A program made the translations under genes and the position numbers. Shown one piece after another: positions 22,684 to 29,558 of a stretch of DNA of 52,284 nucleotides (positions are counted from its first letter, which is position 1; each line of letters begins with the position of its first letter). Source of the DNA: a virus. The notes beneath the pieces were generated by a model that saw nothing but the letters and a program-made list of their open reading frames with translations, made no database searches and was not told the DNA's origin. The DNA lies in IMG/VR virus record IMGVR_UViG_3300005253_000088, positions 1 through 52,284 of that record, one strand, 5' to 3'.

Positions 22684-22878
22684 TTAGCCATAGATTTGAA
22701 TGGCATTAAGTGTATTTCCCCAGTTTTCCCACGTTGTTGCTGATTGTTTGTCTTGCCAAGTACAGCGTAAGTGTTCAGCTTTTTTGTAACACACAACTGC
22801 TAAGGCTTCAGTTACTTTGTCTAAGCCTGTAGCGTCTATAAGTGCTTCTAACTCATTTTGTAATTTTTCTTCTGTCAT
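22684..22878 (-). CDS. Small conserved helical protein
   Basis: 64 residues. LEALIDATGLDKVTEALAVV and KAEHLRCTWQDKQSATTWE follow a small helical family frequent in phages and proteobacteria. The leader shares AGGGTTTAATC before the ATG with the neighbouring gene. Function unknown. Confidence 0.7.
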   Translation of the reverse strand: MTEEKLQNELEALIDATGLDKVTEALAVVCYKKAEHLRCTWQDKQSATTWENWGNTLNAIQIYG

Positions 22879-22880
22879 GA

Positions 22881-23132
22881 TTAAACCCTCCGATTTTTTG
22901 AGTAGTCATTTAGATTGGTGGCGATGCCATTGCGATAGTGTGACATGGCCATGTTGAAGGTGAAAGGATTGGATAAGTCTGCTTTGGCGCGTTCCCTGCA
23001 ACGTCGTGTTATCTCGGGCGCGTGGTAGTGGAATAGGCGACTGATTTGGTTCGCCCGTTGTGGTGGTGTAAGCAACGGTAGCTTACAAGCGAAGTTCTGG
23101 CGCTGTATCATCTCTTCATAGAAGGATTTCAT
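22881..23132 (-). CDS. Small hypothetical protein
   Basis: 83 residues, basic, helical, with LTPPQRANQISRLFHYHAP. Starts four bases after the stop region of the next upstream gene. No family recognised. Confidence 0.66.
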   Translation of the reverse strand: MKSFYEEMIQRQNFACKLPLLTPPQRANQISRLFHYHAPEITRRCRERAKADLSNPFTFNMAMSHYRNGIATNLNDYSKNRRV

Positions 23133-23135
23133 TGG

Positions 23136-23315
23136 TTAGTCCTTTCTTATGGTGTCGTATATTTTGTTTAGTTTGTTTAAAAGTTTAGTTCTGTTGTTAA
23201 CTGCGCATTGTTCAACATTTGCAGGGACCATTCCGTAGGCTAAATCTTCTCTTTTGGCTGCGTCTATACAGTTAATAATTTCTTTTAGTTCTTTTGAGGT
23301 TAAATATATTTTCAT
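23136..23315 (-). CDS. Small hypothetical protein
   Basis: 59 residues (MKIYLTSKELKEIINCIDAA start), with a Lys-rich helical end (TKLLNKLNKIYDTIRKD). Lysine-rich and AT-rich compared with its neighbours. Its start overlaps the stop of the small membrane gene. Confidence 0.62.
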   Translation of the reverse strand: MKIYLTSKELKEIINCIDAAKREDLAYGMVPANVEQCAVNNRTKLLNKLNKIYDTIRKD

Positions 23316-23413
23316 TGTATTGCCCTTTCAAGCGAGATTTGAACGTAGGATATCAAGGCCCAGGATATGTAGCCATATATGAGCCCGGCAAGTGTGATAG
23401 GGATGTATTTCAT
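23312..23413 (-). CDS. Very small membrane peptide
   Basis: 33 residues, almost entirely one hydrophobic helix (IPITLAGLIYGYISWALISY). Coupled by ATGA to both neighbours, which supports translation. Confidence 0.58.
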   Translation of the reverse strand: MKYIPITLAGLIYGYISWALISYVQISLERAIQ

Positions 23414-23589
23414 TTACTTAATCCACAAGCTTTGTAAAATCGGCTTAGGCTAAAGCGCTCGTTGTCTTGGTTAAACATACCCATGAATTCATAGATTAAA
23501 GTTTTTAGTTGTTCATCATCTCCAATCGCTTGGGTGTCCTTGAATATCTTGGCGATTGCTTCATAGTGGCGGTGTTGAAACATAGTCAT
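23410..23589 (-). CDS. Small conserved phage protein
   Basis: 59 residues. HRHYEAIAKIFKDTQ...LIYEFMGMFNQDNERFSLSRFYKACG follows a small helical family common in phage accessory regions. Its leader carries the repeated AGGTGATGAT ribosome site. Function unknown. Confidence 0.7.
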   Translation of the reverse strand: MTMFQHRHYEAIAKIFKDTQAIGDDEQLKTLIYEFMGMFNQDNERFSLSRFYKACGLSK

Positions 23590-23619
23590 ATCATCACCTA
23601 TTCTAAAAGTTGAATGTGT

Positions 23620-23907
23620 TTAGTCGAATTGTCCTACGGTTATAAAATGTAAGGCGTGGTTTTTAGGTAGTTTGGTGCGGAGAAAATCACTTGTTATTGC
23701 GTTAAACTCTTGCCCGCCGATGTCTTGTTTTTTGCGTCCATTGTTGACAGATATATCAACTAGCCCATTGCTATCAAACTCCGCTCTGAGGCTTTTATCG
23801 GCGAGTTGCGAGCATGGCCACCAAGCGCCAGACTTATGCGCCCATGAATATGTATCGCGTCTTGATAACCAAAGTATGATGTAGCTATCTGTAATTTTGG
23901 TTCTCAT
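23620..23907 (-). CDS. Small conserved phage protein
   Basis: 95 residues. LWLSRRDTYSWAHKSGAWWPCSQLADKSL matches an uncharacterised phage family with an invariant RDTY.WAH..G..WPCS core. The leader is the repeated CCAACAGGTGATGATATG cassette. Function unknown. Confidence 0.72.
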   Translation of the reverse strand: MRTKITDSYIILWLSRRDTYSWAHKSGAWWPCSQLADKSLRAEFDSNGLVDISVNNGRKKQDIGGQEFNAITSDFLRTKLPKNHALHFITVGQFD

Positions 23908-23926
23908 ATCATCACCTGTTGGTTAG
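23905..23926 (-). repeat. Repeated intercistronic ribosome-site cassette
   Basis: A 22-bp stretch, from the start codon back to the previous stop, is identical at 24154-24175 and nearly so at 24291-24312. Core on the minus strand: CCAACAGGTGATGATATG. Shorter versions precede the genes at 23589 and 24728. Confidence 0.8.
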
Positions 23927-24156
23927 TGGTTAGTTTGGGCTAGAACGGCGGCAACTGCTTGTTTTTTGTTGCCTGAGCCGATAAAATCTCCGACAGTGGG
24001 AGGCCGTGTTGCGTAGGAAAGCCGGAAGGCTTGCCAGGGGAATGTTTCGGTGTCGGTGTTGGTAAACTTGCGGATGTAACCTTCTATGCCGCCCGATGAG
24101 TTTAGGACTTGTTCTAAGATTTCGTGGTCGTTGTGTATTACTGTTTTTGTGGTCAT
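23923..24156 (-). CDS. Small hypothetical protein
   Basis: 77 residues: IHNDHEILEQVLNSSGGIEGYIRKF then FPWQAFRLSYATRPPTVGDFIG. Leader carries the repeated ribosome-site cassette. No family recognised. Confidence 0.66.
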   Translation of the reverse strand: MTTKTVIHNDHEILEQVLNSSGGIEGYIRKFTNTDTETFPWQAFRLSYATRPPTVGDFIGSGNKKQAVAAVLAQTNH

Positions 24157-24171
24157 ATCATCACCTGTTGG

Positions 24172-24293
24172 TTAGGTTGAGGTTTCATAATCAATATCAA
24201 CGACAATGTGTTCCTTATTTACAATACACCATAGCGTGCCGTTATTTGAGTATATAGCACATTGATGATGGGTGCAATTGTGGTCATGGTCAT
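24172..24293 (-). pseudogene. Possible frameshifted small gene
   Basis: The repeated ribosome cassette is followed by ATGACCATGACC, whose frame ends after 24 codons. A neighbouring frame encodes a protein-like stretch (CAIYSNNGTLWCIVNKEHIV, then VVDIDYETST and TAA) without a start. A single base change in the first 20 codons would join them, so this is either a recent frameshift or a short leader. Confidence 0.4.
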
Positions 24294-24308
24294 ACTATCA
24301 CCTATTGG

Positions 24309-24533
24309 TTAGGTGTTTATAGGTGTAACTTCGTTTTCAGTTTCAATCCAACATCTAGCACCACATGATAACGGCTTATCGGGTCGGTAAATTACGGTAG
24401 ATGGGCCGTTGATTGTTACTTCATGAGCGTAGATGTTTGATTTTCCTCGCTTGATGGTAAGGCAAGGCTTGCGTTCGCCAGTTTTGGCATTGCGTTTGAT
24501 AACGTGTTGGTTTACGTGAATTCTAGTAATCAT
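24309..24533 (-). CDS. Small conserved phage protein
   Basis: 74 residues. RIHVNQHVIKRNAKTGERKPCLTIK and GPSTVIYRPDKPLSCGARCWIET match a widespread, uncharacterised small phage protein with a beta-barrel look. Function unknown. Confidence 0.75.
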   Translation of the reverse strand: MITRIHVNQHVIKRNAKTGERKPCLTIKRGKSNIYAHEVTINGPSTVIYRPDKPLSCGARCWIETENEVTPINT

Positions 24534-24557
24534 ATTCTCAACTCCATAAGTGAGGGG

Positions 24558-24728
24558 TTAGGTGTTCATCCACTCATCGAATGTTTTCAGTGGTGCGCCG
24601 CTCCGTGTTATGTCGCCACCATTACCATCATCGGCGCAATCAAGATAAATCTGGTATTCGTCTTTCGGCGTTCCGCGATTAACGGTCTGCCATAAAATGT
24701 GCTGGGTAAGGTATTTATCGGTGGTCAT
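24558..24728 (-). CDS. Small hypothetical protein
   Basis: 56 residues (MTTDKYLTQHILWQTVNRGT start, KTFDEWMNT end), acidic C-terminus. Leader carries the AGGTGATGAT cassette. No family recognised. Confidence 0.66.
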   Translation of the reverse strand: MTTDKYLTQHILWQTVNRGTPKDEYQIYLDCADDGNGGDITRSGAPLKTFDEWMNT

Positions 24729-24748
24729 ATCATCACCTTTTAAATTTG

Positions 24749-24764
24749 CCTATCTACTGATAGG
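24749..24764. repeat. Palindrome CCTATCTACTGATAGG
   Basis: Six-base arms CCTATC/GATAGG around a four-base centre; 15 of 16 bases identical to a copy at 25136-25151. Lies in the 102-bp gap upstream of the gene at 24728. Confidence 0.75.
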
Positions 24765-24830
24765 TAGACTAGGATCGACTGGTTTAGGAATTAAATCCTT
24801 TATTTGATTGCATAAGTGAGGGGGTAGTCA

Positions 24831-25052
24831 TTAGAGCCACCCTGTATGCTTGTAAAGATACTCGGCGCGCTTAAGGGCCTTAGTAGTATCAGCAAGCTTG
24901 GCTTTTAGGACATTCATTGAGTGGAGCCGGCGCTGGCGGGTTGCTATCACGAGCATCCGGTCTAAGAATGTGACCCTTGCCTTAAACCCAGATATGCGGT
25001 TGCGCTGTTTGGCGTCTACCCGCTCTAAAACCTGTTCGACTGTCTTGGTCAT
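24831..25052 (-). CDS. Small basic helical protein
   Basis: 73 residues, Arg/Lys/Leu-rich helices (VEQVLERVDAKQRNRISGFK and LKAKLADTTKALKRAEYLYK), likely a coiled coil. First gene of the leftward accessory unit. No family recognised. Confidence 0.66.
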   Translation of the reverse strand: MTKTVEQVLERVDAKQRNRISGFKARVTFLDRMLVIATRQRRLHSMNVLKAKLADTTKALKRAEYLYKHTGWL

Positions 25053-25078
25053 TTGATTATCTCCATAAGTGAGCGGGA

Positions 25079-25107
25079 ACCATGCCCTAGCTAGCCCAGG
25101 CTGTCAA
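25079..25107 (-). promoter_or_regulatory. Leftward promoter-like element
   Basis: Minus strand TTGACA (25107-25102) with a poor -10 CATGGT (25084-25079) at 17 bases, upstream of the gene at 25052. GGCTAGCTA lies between the boxes here and in the element at 21509-21537. Confidence 0.35.
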
Positions 25108-25135
25108 GTCCTCTTACATTACATTTGCATGACAA

Positions 25136-25151
25136 CCTATCTATTGATAGG
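25136..25151. repeat. Palindrome CCTATCTATTGATAGG
   Basis: Second copy of the 24749-24764 palindrome, differing at one central base. Confidence 0.75.
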
Positions 25152-25154
25152 CAA

Positions 25155-25170
25155 GGTCTCACGTGATGCC
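25155..25170. promoter_or_regulatory. parS-like palindrome, degenerate copy 5
   Basis: GGTCTCACGTGATGCC keeps the TCACGTGA core and part of both arms. It lies directly before the 16-bp direct repeats. Confidence 0.45.
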
Positions 25171-25171
25171 C

Positions 25172-25243
25172 CATGCAAGTATCATGCCATGCAAGTATCA
25201 TGCCACTAGCTACCACTAGCTAGCCCATGCAAGTATCGTGCCA
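25172..25243 (+). repeat. Three CATGCAAGTATCATGCCA direct repeats
   Basis: Copies at 25172-25189, 25188-25205 (period 16 bp) and 25226-25243 (one base changed, A to G). The AGTATC core is shared with the iterons near 21.8 kb and with the dispersed palindrome. Confidence 0.85.
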
Positions 25244-25405
25244 ACTATTGCTTGGACCGCTTGGCGTTGACTATTCGTATGCTATCTAAGGGAAACAGAC
25301 TTCGGGGGTACCCCCGGGCCGATGTCTTTTGCCACCCCATAGAACCTCAAAAGCTTTAAAATAAAAAATAGAAAAAAAAGTTAGACTTCTAAGGAAAAAG
25401 GAGTA

Positions 25406-25435
25406 TTGACAACACCTAGTAAGTTCCTCTATACT
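25406..25435 (+). promoter_or_regulatory. Strong rightward promoter for late operon
   Basis: TTGACA (25406-25411), 18-base spacer, TATACT (25430-25435). Expected start near 25442, followed by a structured leader of about 100 bases. Confidence 0.8.
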
Positions 25436-25492
25436 CTAATCTGCTGGCAGATCGGGTGGTTCCCCAACCCTGGATCGCAGGCAGGCGCTAAA

Positions 25493-25525
25493 GGGGGAGT
25501 AGCGCATCCAAGAAATAACTCCCCC
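25493..25525 (+). promoter_or_regulatory. Stem-loop with 17-nt loop in late leader
   Basis: GGGGGAGT (25493-25500) pairs with ACTCCCCC (25518-25525) around exactly 17 bases, ending 20 bases before the ATG at 25546. It matches the loop length and position of the hairpins at 9579-9615 and 17301-17343. Confidence 0.8.
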
Positions 25526-25545
25526 ACAAAATAACGAGGGACAAT

Positions 25546-25674
25546 ATGGTAATTCTTGAGATTGTTCAGTGGTATATCTGGGGGGTTATGGGGCTCGTAG
25601 GTATTGCATCTATGGGGATAGCCTGTTTAGTTGTATATCTAATATATAGGTTAGATATCGGCGGTAAAGGATAG
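25546..25674 (+). CDS. Small membrane protein at head of late operon
   Basis: 42 residues: one long hydrophobic segment (about 9-35, including GLVGIASMGIACLVVYLIY) and a short basic end. Ribosome site GAGGG. It lies between the promoter leader and the small terminase gene. It could act in lysis timing or membrane remodelling; unknown. Confidence 0.65.
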   Translation: MVILEIVQWYIWGVMGLVGIASMGIACLVVYLIYRLDIGGKG

Positions 25675-25681
25675 AAAAGCT

Positions 25682-26245
25682 GTGACTACCCTTAAACAGA
25701 AACCGCTTAGTGAAAAATATATCAGAACGATAGATTTCTATTTCGAGAATGGTTTCAATAAACAGGAAGCGATGCTTAGCGCTGGGTGGGCTGAGGTTAC
25801 GGCTAAGACGGATACAACCCGTTTCTTTACCCGTGAAGACGTAAAAGGAGAGATTGCCCGCCGCCAAGCAAAGCTCGCTAAAAAGCATGAGCTTACCACG
25901 GATTGGATTATCACCCGTCTTATGCGTATCGCTAATGCTTCAGAATCCTTAGCTAAATTTAAGAGAGTGAGTGAAGATGGGATGCTTTACTGGGATTTTG
26001 CTGATGCTACTCCCGAAGATTTAAAGGTTATCAGTGGTTTAATGACTGAAAGCTATCAAGATGGCCGGGGTAAAGAAGCTAAAATTATCAAGAAATTCAA
26101 AATCAAGGAAAGAGATGAAAAGGGAGCTTTAGATAGCCTCGCCCGCATCAAGGGCATGTTTGATGATAAGATGACAGTGGCCGGTGAGCTTTCCTTGGTG
26201 GAGCGGCTCCAACGTGGCCGTAAGAGAGCGAATAAAGGAGAATAG
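25682..26245 (+). CDS. terS: Terminase small subunit
   Basis: 187 residues, GTG start. The N-terminal half (LSEKYIRTIDFYFENGFNKQEAMLSAGW...FFTREDVKGEIARRQ) follows the terminase_2 small-subunit pattern with a helix-turn-helix that recognises the packaging site. The C-terminal part is helical and basic (oligomerisation and large-subunit contact). The partner large subunit is 8.4 kb downstream rather than adjacent, which is unusual. Confidence 0.82.
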   Translation: MTTLKQKPLSEKYIRTIDFYFENGFNKQEAMLSAGWAEVTAKTDTTRFFTREDVKGEIARRQAKLAKKHELTTDWIITRLMRIANASESLAKFKRVSEDGMLYWDFADATPEDLKVISGLMTESYQDGRGKEAKIIKKFKIKERDEKGALDSLARIKGMFDDKMTVAGELSLVERLQRGRKRANKGE

Positions 26246-26250
26246 GAGAA

Positions 26251-26466
26251 ATGGGTAATGTCGTAGAATTAGATTGTATAACAACTTTAGATATTTCAGC
26301 CGATAGGGTTTTAAGTGCGGCATTAGAAGAAGATTTAGCTGGGGTTGTACTCGTTGGGTATAAAAAAGATGGGTCAGAATTCTTTCGATCTAGTTACGCT
26401 GACGGTGGAACTATATTATGGTTATTTGAAAAGTGTAAGAAACAATTGTTAGAAATGTGGAACTAG
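26251..26466 (+). CDS. Small conserved phage protein
   Basis: 71 residues. TLDISADRVLSAALEEDLAGVVLVGYKKDG and SSYADGGTILWLFEKCKKQL match a small family found widely in phages next to structural genes. Function unknown. Confidence 0.75.
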   Translation: MGNVVELDCITTLDISADRVLSAALEEDLAGVVLVGYKKDGSEFFRSSYADGGTILWLFEKCKKQLLEMWN

Positions 26467-26469
26467 AGA

Positions 26470-26895
26470 ATGAAATTTTCTAATCTTCACTACCCGCTTC
26501 CGTTAAGAACTCTTTATCTAGGAAAAGAAAAACATCTTCTTTTATCTAATTTTATGATAAGATGGGATGGAGGGAAAATTACAGCTAGACAAGGCTTTAT
26601 TTGGGATGGGGCATCTATTCCTCATAGGTTGAGAGGGATAGTTAGTAAGGCAGGGGATATTCAATGGGCAGCTTGTATTCACGACTGGTTATATTTAAAT
26701 CGTGTACTGGATGATAACACTATCATATATAGAGCATTTGCTGATAGAATTCTTTTAGAAGGAATGAAAGAAGTTCCTGTTGAAGTAGAAAATGGGGATA
26801 CAACTGTAAGGGTTCCTTGGTATCGACGTGGTATAGTATATAGTGGTGTTAGAATTGGTGGTTGGTTAGTTTGGAATCGAAGAAATTTTGATTAG
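26470..26895 (+). CDS. DUF1353-like protein
   Basis: 141 residues. QGFIWDGASIPHRLRGIVSK (about 41-60) and the later CIHDWLYLNRVLDDN...FADRILLEGM follow the DUF1353 pattern (F..DGASIP, HDWLY, aD..f...m). The family occurs in many tailed phages, often near structural genes, with an unknown enzymatic or structural role. The conserved His-Asp pair hints at a hydrolase. Confidence 0.8.
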   Translation: MKFSNLHYPLPLRTLYLGKEKHLLLSNFMIRWDGGKITARQGFIWDGASIPHRLRGIVSKAGDIQWAACIHDWLYLNRVLDDNTIIYRAFADRILLEGMKEVPVEVENGDTTVRVPWYRRGIVYSGVRIGGWLVWNRRNFD

Positions 26896-26904
26896 GAGAA
26901 GACT

Positions 26905-27270
26905 ATGAGATTTTTAGCTTTAGTTTTAGCGTTGTTTTTGTTTGTGGCTCCTGCTCATGCTGTTCACCCCGGCTCAACCGTTACGGCTGACATTATCGCC
27001 CAGAATACATTCACTGATGCTCTTGTGAACATCAATTCTGTACGCGGTCGAGCCACTGCTACACGTGTCTCCATCTCAGTATCCGGCACATTTGGTGCCA
27101 CTGTAACGCTTCAGCGTAGGCTAGACGGGACCAACTGGCGCGATGTTAGCAATTGGACTACCACGACAGAAGAAAGCTATATTGTTGATCAAAGGGTTGA
27201 TTTACGTATAGGCGTCAAAACTGGCAATTTTACATCTGGAACTGCTGTCGTAAGACTGGGCTCGCACTAG
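26905..27270 (+). CDS. Signal-peptide protein with beta-sandwich module A
   Basis: 121 residues. Sec signal (FLALVLALFLFVAPAHA, cleavage near residue 19). The mature part VSISVSGTFGATVTLQRRL...W.......TSGTAVVRLG is a beta-sandwich module also seen at 41132-42277, 42783-43844 and, less clearly, 28711-29076. A signal peptide is unexpected in a virion gene cassette; the protein may act outside the cytoplasm. Confidence 0.7.
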   Translation: MRFLALVLALFLFVAPAHAVHPGSTVTADIIAQNTFTDALVNINSVRGRATATRVSISVSGTFGATVTLQRRLDGTNWRDVSNWTTTTEESYIVDQRVDLRIGVKTGNFTSGTAVVRLGSH

Positions 27271-27271
27271 A

Positions 27272-28654
27272 ATGAAAAAGCTTCTACTTTCGCTAGCTCT
27301 ACTCGTAGGGCTGGCGTTCCCCGCATCTGCCACTGAAGTCTCTGTCTGTTCTCCTGTAGTTGATCCCGTACAGGTGGGAGCAGTCTTATATGACTGTGAT
27401 CCTACTCTCACCTTAGACTTCAACTTCGCTACTGATCGGAGTTTGCAAGGCCGTAGAGGGCCAACCCTCACCTATTCTGGTGGGAATAACGGAACATATT
27501 TTGACAGCGCGGGAGTGTTGCAAACCTCGGGAACAAACGAAGCCCGCTTCACCCATGATCCGGCGACAGGCGCATCCCTTGGGCTGCTAATCGAGGAAGC
27601 GCGGACGAATTTGCTGCTTCAGAGTGAGGATTTCTCGACCACTTGGGTAGACTCTGCTGTTACTCCGGTGGGGATTTCAACAAATACCACTGTTGCTCCT
27701 GACGGGAACACCACCGCAGATACTCTCACAGACGATAGCGCAGTAAATTTCGAGGGCCTAGAGCAAGCCATTACCGTTGCCAATAACTCAACACCGTGGA
27801 CCGCTACCGTATATATTAAGAAGGACAGTGACGAGACAAGGTTCTCCGAACTTCAAATAAAGCTTACCGGCGGCACTCTCCAGCGAGTGAATGTTTCGCT
27901 TAATACAAGTACGGGGGCTATCCTGGAACGCGCATCAACCGGGACAACCGTAGTCTCAGTTCAAGACGCGGGGGATTATTGGCGGCTAAGGGTGACGGTC
28001 GATAATAACTCTACCGGCAACGTCACACTTGAAGTTTTCCTTTTCCCCGCCGCTGGCAATACATTAGGGACCATTTCCGCCACCGCAACCGGATCAATCA
28101 TCGCTTGGGGGGCGCAATTAGAAAACGCCGCTTTCCCGCTCAGTTACATCTCCACCACCACTGCCGCCGTCACCCGTTCCTTGGACGTAGCGGGGACAAC
28201 TGACGTGACATGGTTTAACCAGAGCGAAGGGACGATCTTAGTAGAAGTAACCCACTTAGCCTTGGTCGGAACAGCCGACTACCTAATCCAAATTGATGAC
28301 GGAGGCAGTTCTGATCGAATATTTTTGATTACGGACACAAACGATAAAACAACACTTAACACGACCAATTCAAGCGGGGATAATGGTAGTTCCGTAGTTG
28401 ATGTTGTCGTTGTTGCTGGAACATCGTTTAAGGCGATTGGAGCATTTGCACAAGATGACGTGGTTGCGGGAAAAGATGGGGTCTTGGACGCCACTCCCGA
28501 CACCACTGCCGATTTCCCAACTGCGGATGCGTTAACGACTGTCCGGATTGGCGATAGTCACGCGGGCGACCGAACCGTGAACGGCACCATCGCCAAAATC
28601 AGATATTGGCATGTCCACAAGGAAGATAATTTCTTGATTAATAGGACTAATTGA
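27272..28654 (+). CDS. Exported or tail-associated carbohydrate-binding-like protein
   Basis: 460 residues with a Sec-like start (MKKLLLSLALLVGLAFPASA). Region ~100-310 (LLIEEARTNLLLQSEDF...IIAWGAQLENAAFPLSYI) is the known phage tail/lectin-like module with a jelly-roll core; the C-terminal part (about 315-455) is another LamG-like fold. Such domains bind host polysaccharide. Whether the N-terminus is cleaved is unknown. Confidence 0.72.
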   Translation: MKKLLLSLALLVGLAFPASATEVSVCSPVVDPVQVGAVLYDCDPTLTLDFNFATDRSLQGRRGPTLTYSGGNNGTYFDSAGVLQTSGTNEARFTHDPATGASLGLLIEEARTNLLLQSEDFSTTWVDSAVTPVGISTNTTVAPDGNTTADTLTDDSAVNFEGLEQAITVANNSTPWTATVYIKKDSDETRFSELQIKLTGGTLQRVNVSLNTSTGAILERASTGTTVVSVQDAGDYWRLRVTVDNNSTGNVTLEVFLFPAAGNTLGTISATATGSIIAWGAQLENAAFPLSYISTTTAAVTRSLDVAGTTDVTWFNQSEGTILVEVTHLALVGTADYLIQIDDGGSSDRIFLITDTNDKTTLNTTNSSGDNGSSVVDVVVVAGTSFKAIGAFAQDDVVAGKDGVLDATPDTTADFPTADALTTVRIGDSHAGDRTVNGTIAKIRYWHVHKEDNFLINRTN

Positions 28655-28679
28655 CATAGAGGAAATTTGAGTGTATTAT
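28651..28679 (+). promoter_or_regulatory. Internal sigma-70 promoter
   Basis: TTGACA (28651-28656, overlapping the stop), 17-base spacer, TATTAT (28674-28679). It would drive the genes from 28711. Confidence 0.78.
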
Positions 28680-28710
28680 CGGGGGAAATGCGAATATATA
28701 AGGAAGCATC

Positions 28711-29076
28711 ATGGCGACCATAGGTAAAATAACGACTCCCCAGCCTGGAAGATCATTTCATACTATTTGGGAGACGATGACAGAGACGGATAACGTAGGT
28801 GAAGCTCTCACTAATCCTGGGGCCTCGGATCGCAGTGTTCATTTGCTGGGAACTGTAGGAGGTGCTACTATCCTAATTGAGGGGAGTAATGTTCTTGTGC
28901 CTTCGAGTGATACAGATTGGTTCACTCTCCATGACGAAAACGGCGATGTGTTGAGTTTCACTGCTGTCGATGACGGCCACGCTATTTCAGAGAACGTCTT
29001 ACATTACAGGCCTCGGCTCACTAGTGGTTCTGGTGTTGATATCGATATTATCATCTTCTCAAGGAGCACCATGTAA
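28711..29076 (+). CDS. Small beta-sandwich protein
   Basis: 121 residues, no signal. HLLGTVGGATILIEGSNVLV...DWFTLHDENGD...RPRLTSGSGVDIDIIIFS resembles module A of neighbouring proteins. AAGGA ribosome site. Probably a virion decoration or fibre part. Confidence 0.68.
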   Translation: MATIGKITTPQPGRSFHTIWETMTETDNVGEALTNPGASDRSVHLLGTVGGATILIEGSNVLVPSSDTDWFTLHDENGDVLSFTAVDDGHAISENVLHYRPRLTSGSGVDIDIIIFSRSTM

Positions 29077-29558
29077 TGAGTGATCTAAGCCAAGCTGTAG
29101 CGCTGGTTAAAGGGCTAGGCAAGCAGTATCGTGCTGTCCTGGCTGTCTCTAAAGCCTTGGAGGGGATCAACAACCTTGACTTGGCCCGAGAGAAGGCTGA
29201 GCGGACAACCAAGGACGCTATACAGGCCGCTGCGGCTGCTGAAGCTGAGCGAATTGAAGTTGAGAAGGAGCTTGATGAAGCTAACGAGGCCTTGGGTTTC
29301 GCCCGTTCTGAGGCCAAGAAGGTTTTGGCTGATGGTGATGCTAAGGCGCGGAAAGCCTTTCAGGACGCTGTAGCCAAGGGCGATAAAGTCATTCAAGAAG
29401 CAAAAGATAAGCAGGAAGCTATCGCTGATAAGGTATCACGTGATACCAAAGAGCATGATTTGAAGATGAAAAGGTTTAAAGCTTTTGAAGATGTAGCTCA
29501 GGCTAAACTTGATGCGATTCAAGAAGAGATTGATGCGTTGAAAAAGAGGTTAGGATGA
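29076..29558 (+). CDS. Coiled-coil protein
   Basis: 160 residues, rich in Ala, Glu, Lys, Asp: a long heptad coiled coil from about residue 40 to the end (AERTTKDAIQAAAAAEAERI onward). Its start overlaps the previous stop. One exact copy of the dispersed palindrome lies in the gene. Could be a fibre shaft or assembly factor. Confidence 0.68.
   Translation: MSDLSQAVALVKGLGKQYRAVLAVSKALEGINNLDLAREKAERTTKDAIQAAAAAEAERIEVEKELDEANEALGFARSEAKKVLADGDAKARKAFQDAVAKGDKVIQEAKDKQEAIADKVSRDTKEHDLKMKRFKAFEDVAQAKLDAIQEEIDALKKRLG
29432..29447. promoter_or_regulatory. parS-like palindrome, perfect copy 6
   Basis: GGTATCACGTGATACC, a perfect 16-bp palindrome, in the coiled-coil gene, encoding Val-Ser-Arg-Asp-Thr. 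Confidence 0.6.

Larger units (their letters stand above)
25053..25545. other. Intergenic region between divergent units
   Basis: 493 bases without a recognisable gene. It holds a leftward promoter-like element, a CCTATC palindrome, a degenerate parS-like site, three CATGCAAGTATCATGCCA repeats, a perfect 14-bp palindrome CGGGGGTACCCCCG (25303-25316), an A-rich stretch, a strong rightward promoter and a leader hairpin. This is probably the main control region of the late operon. Confidence 0.6.
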
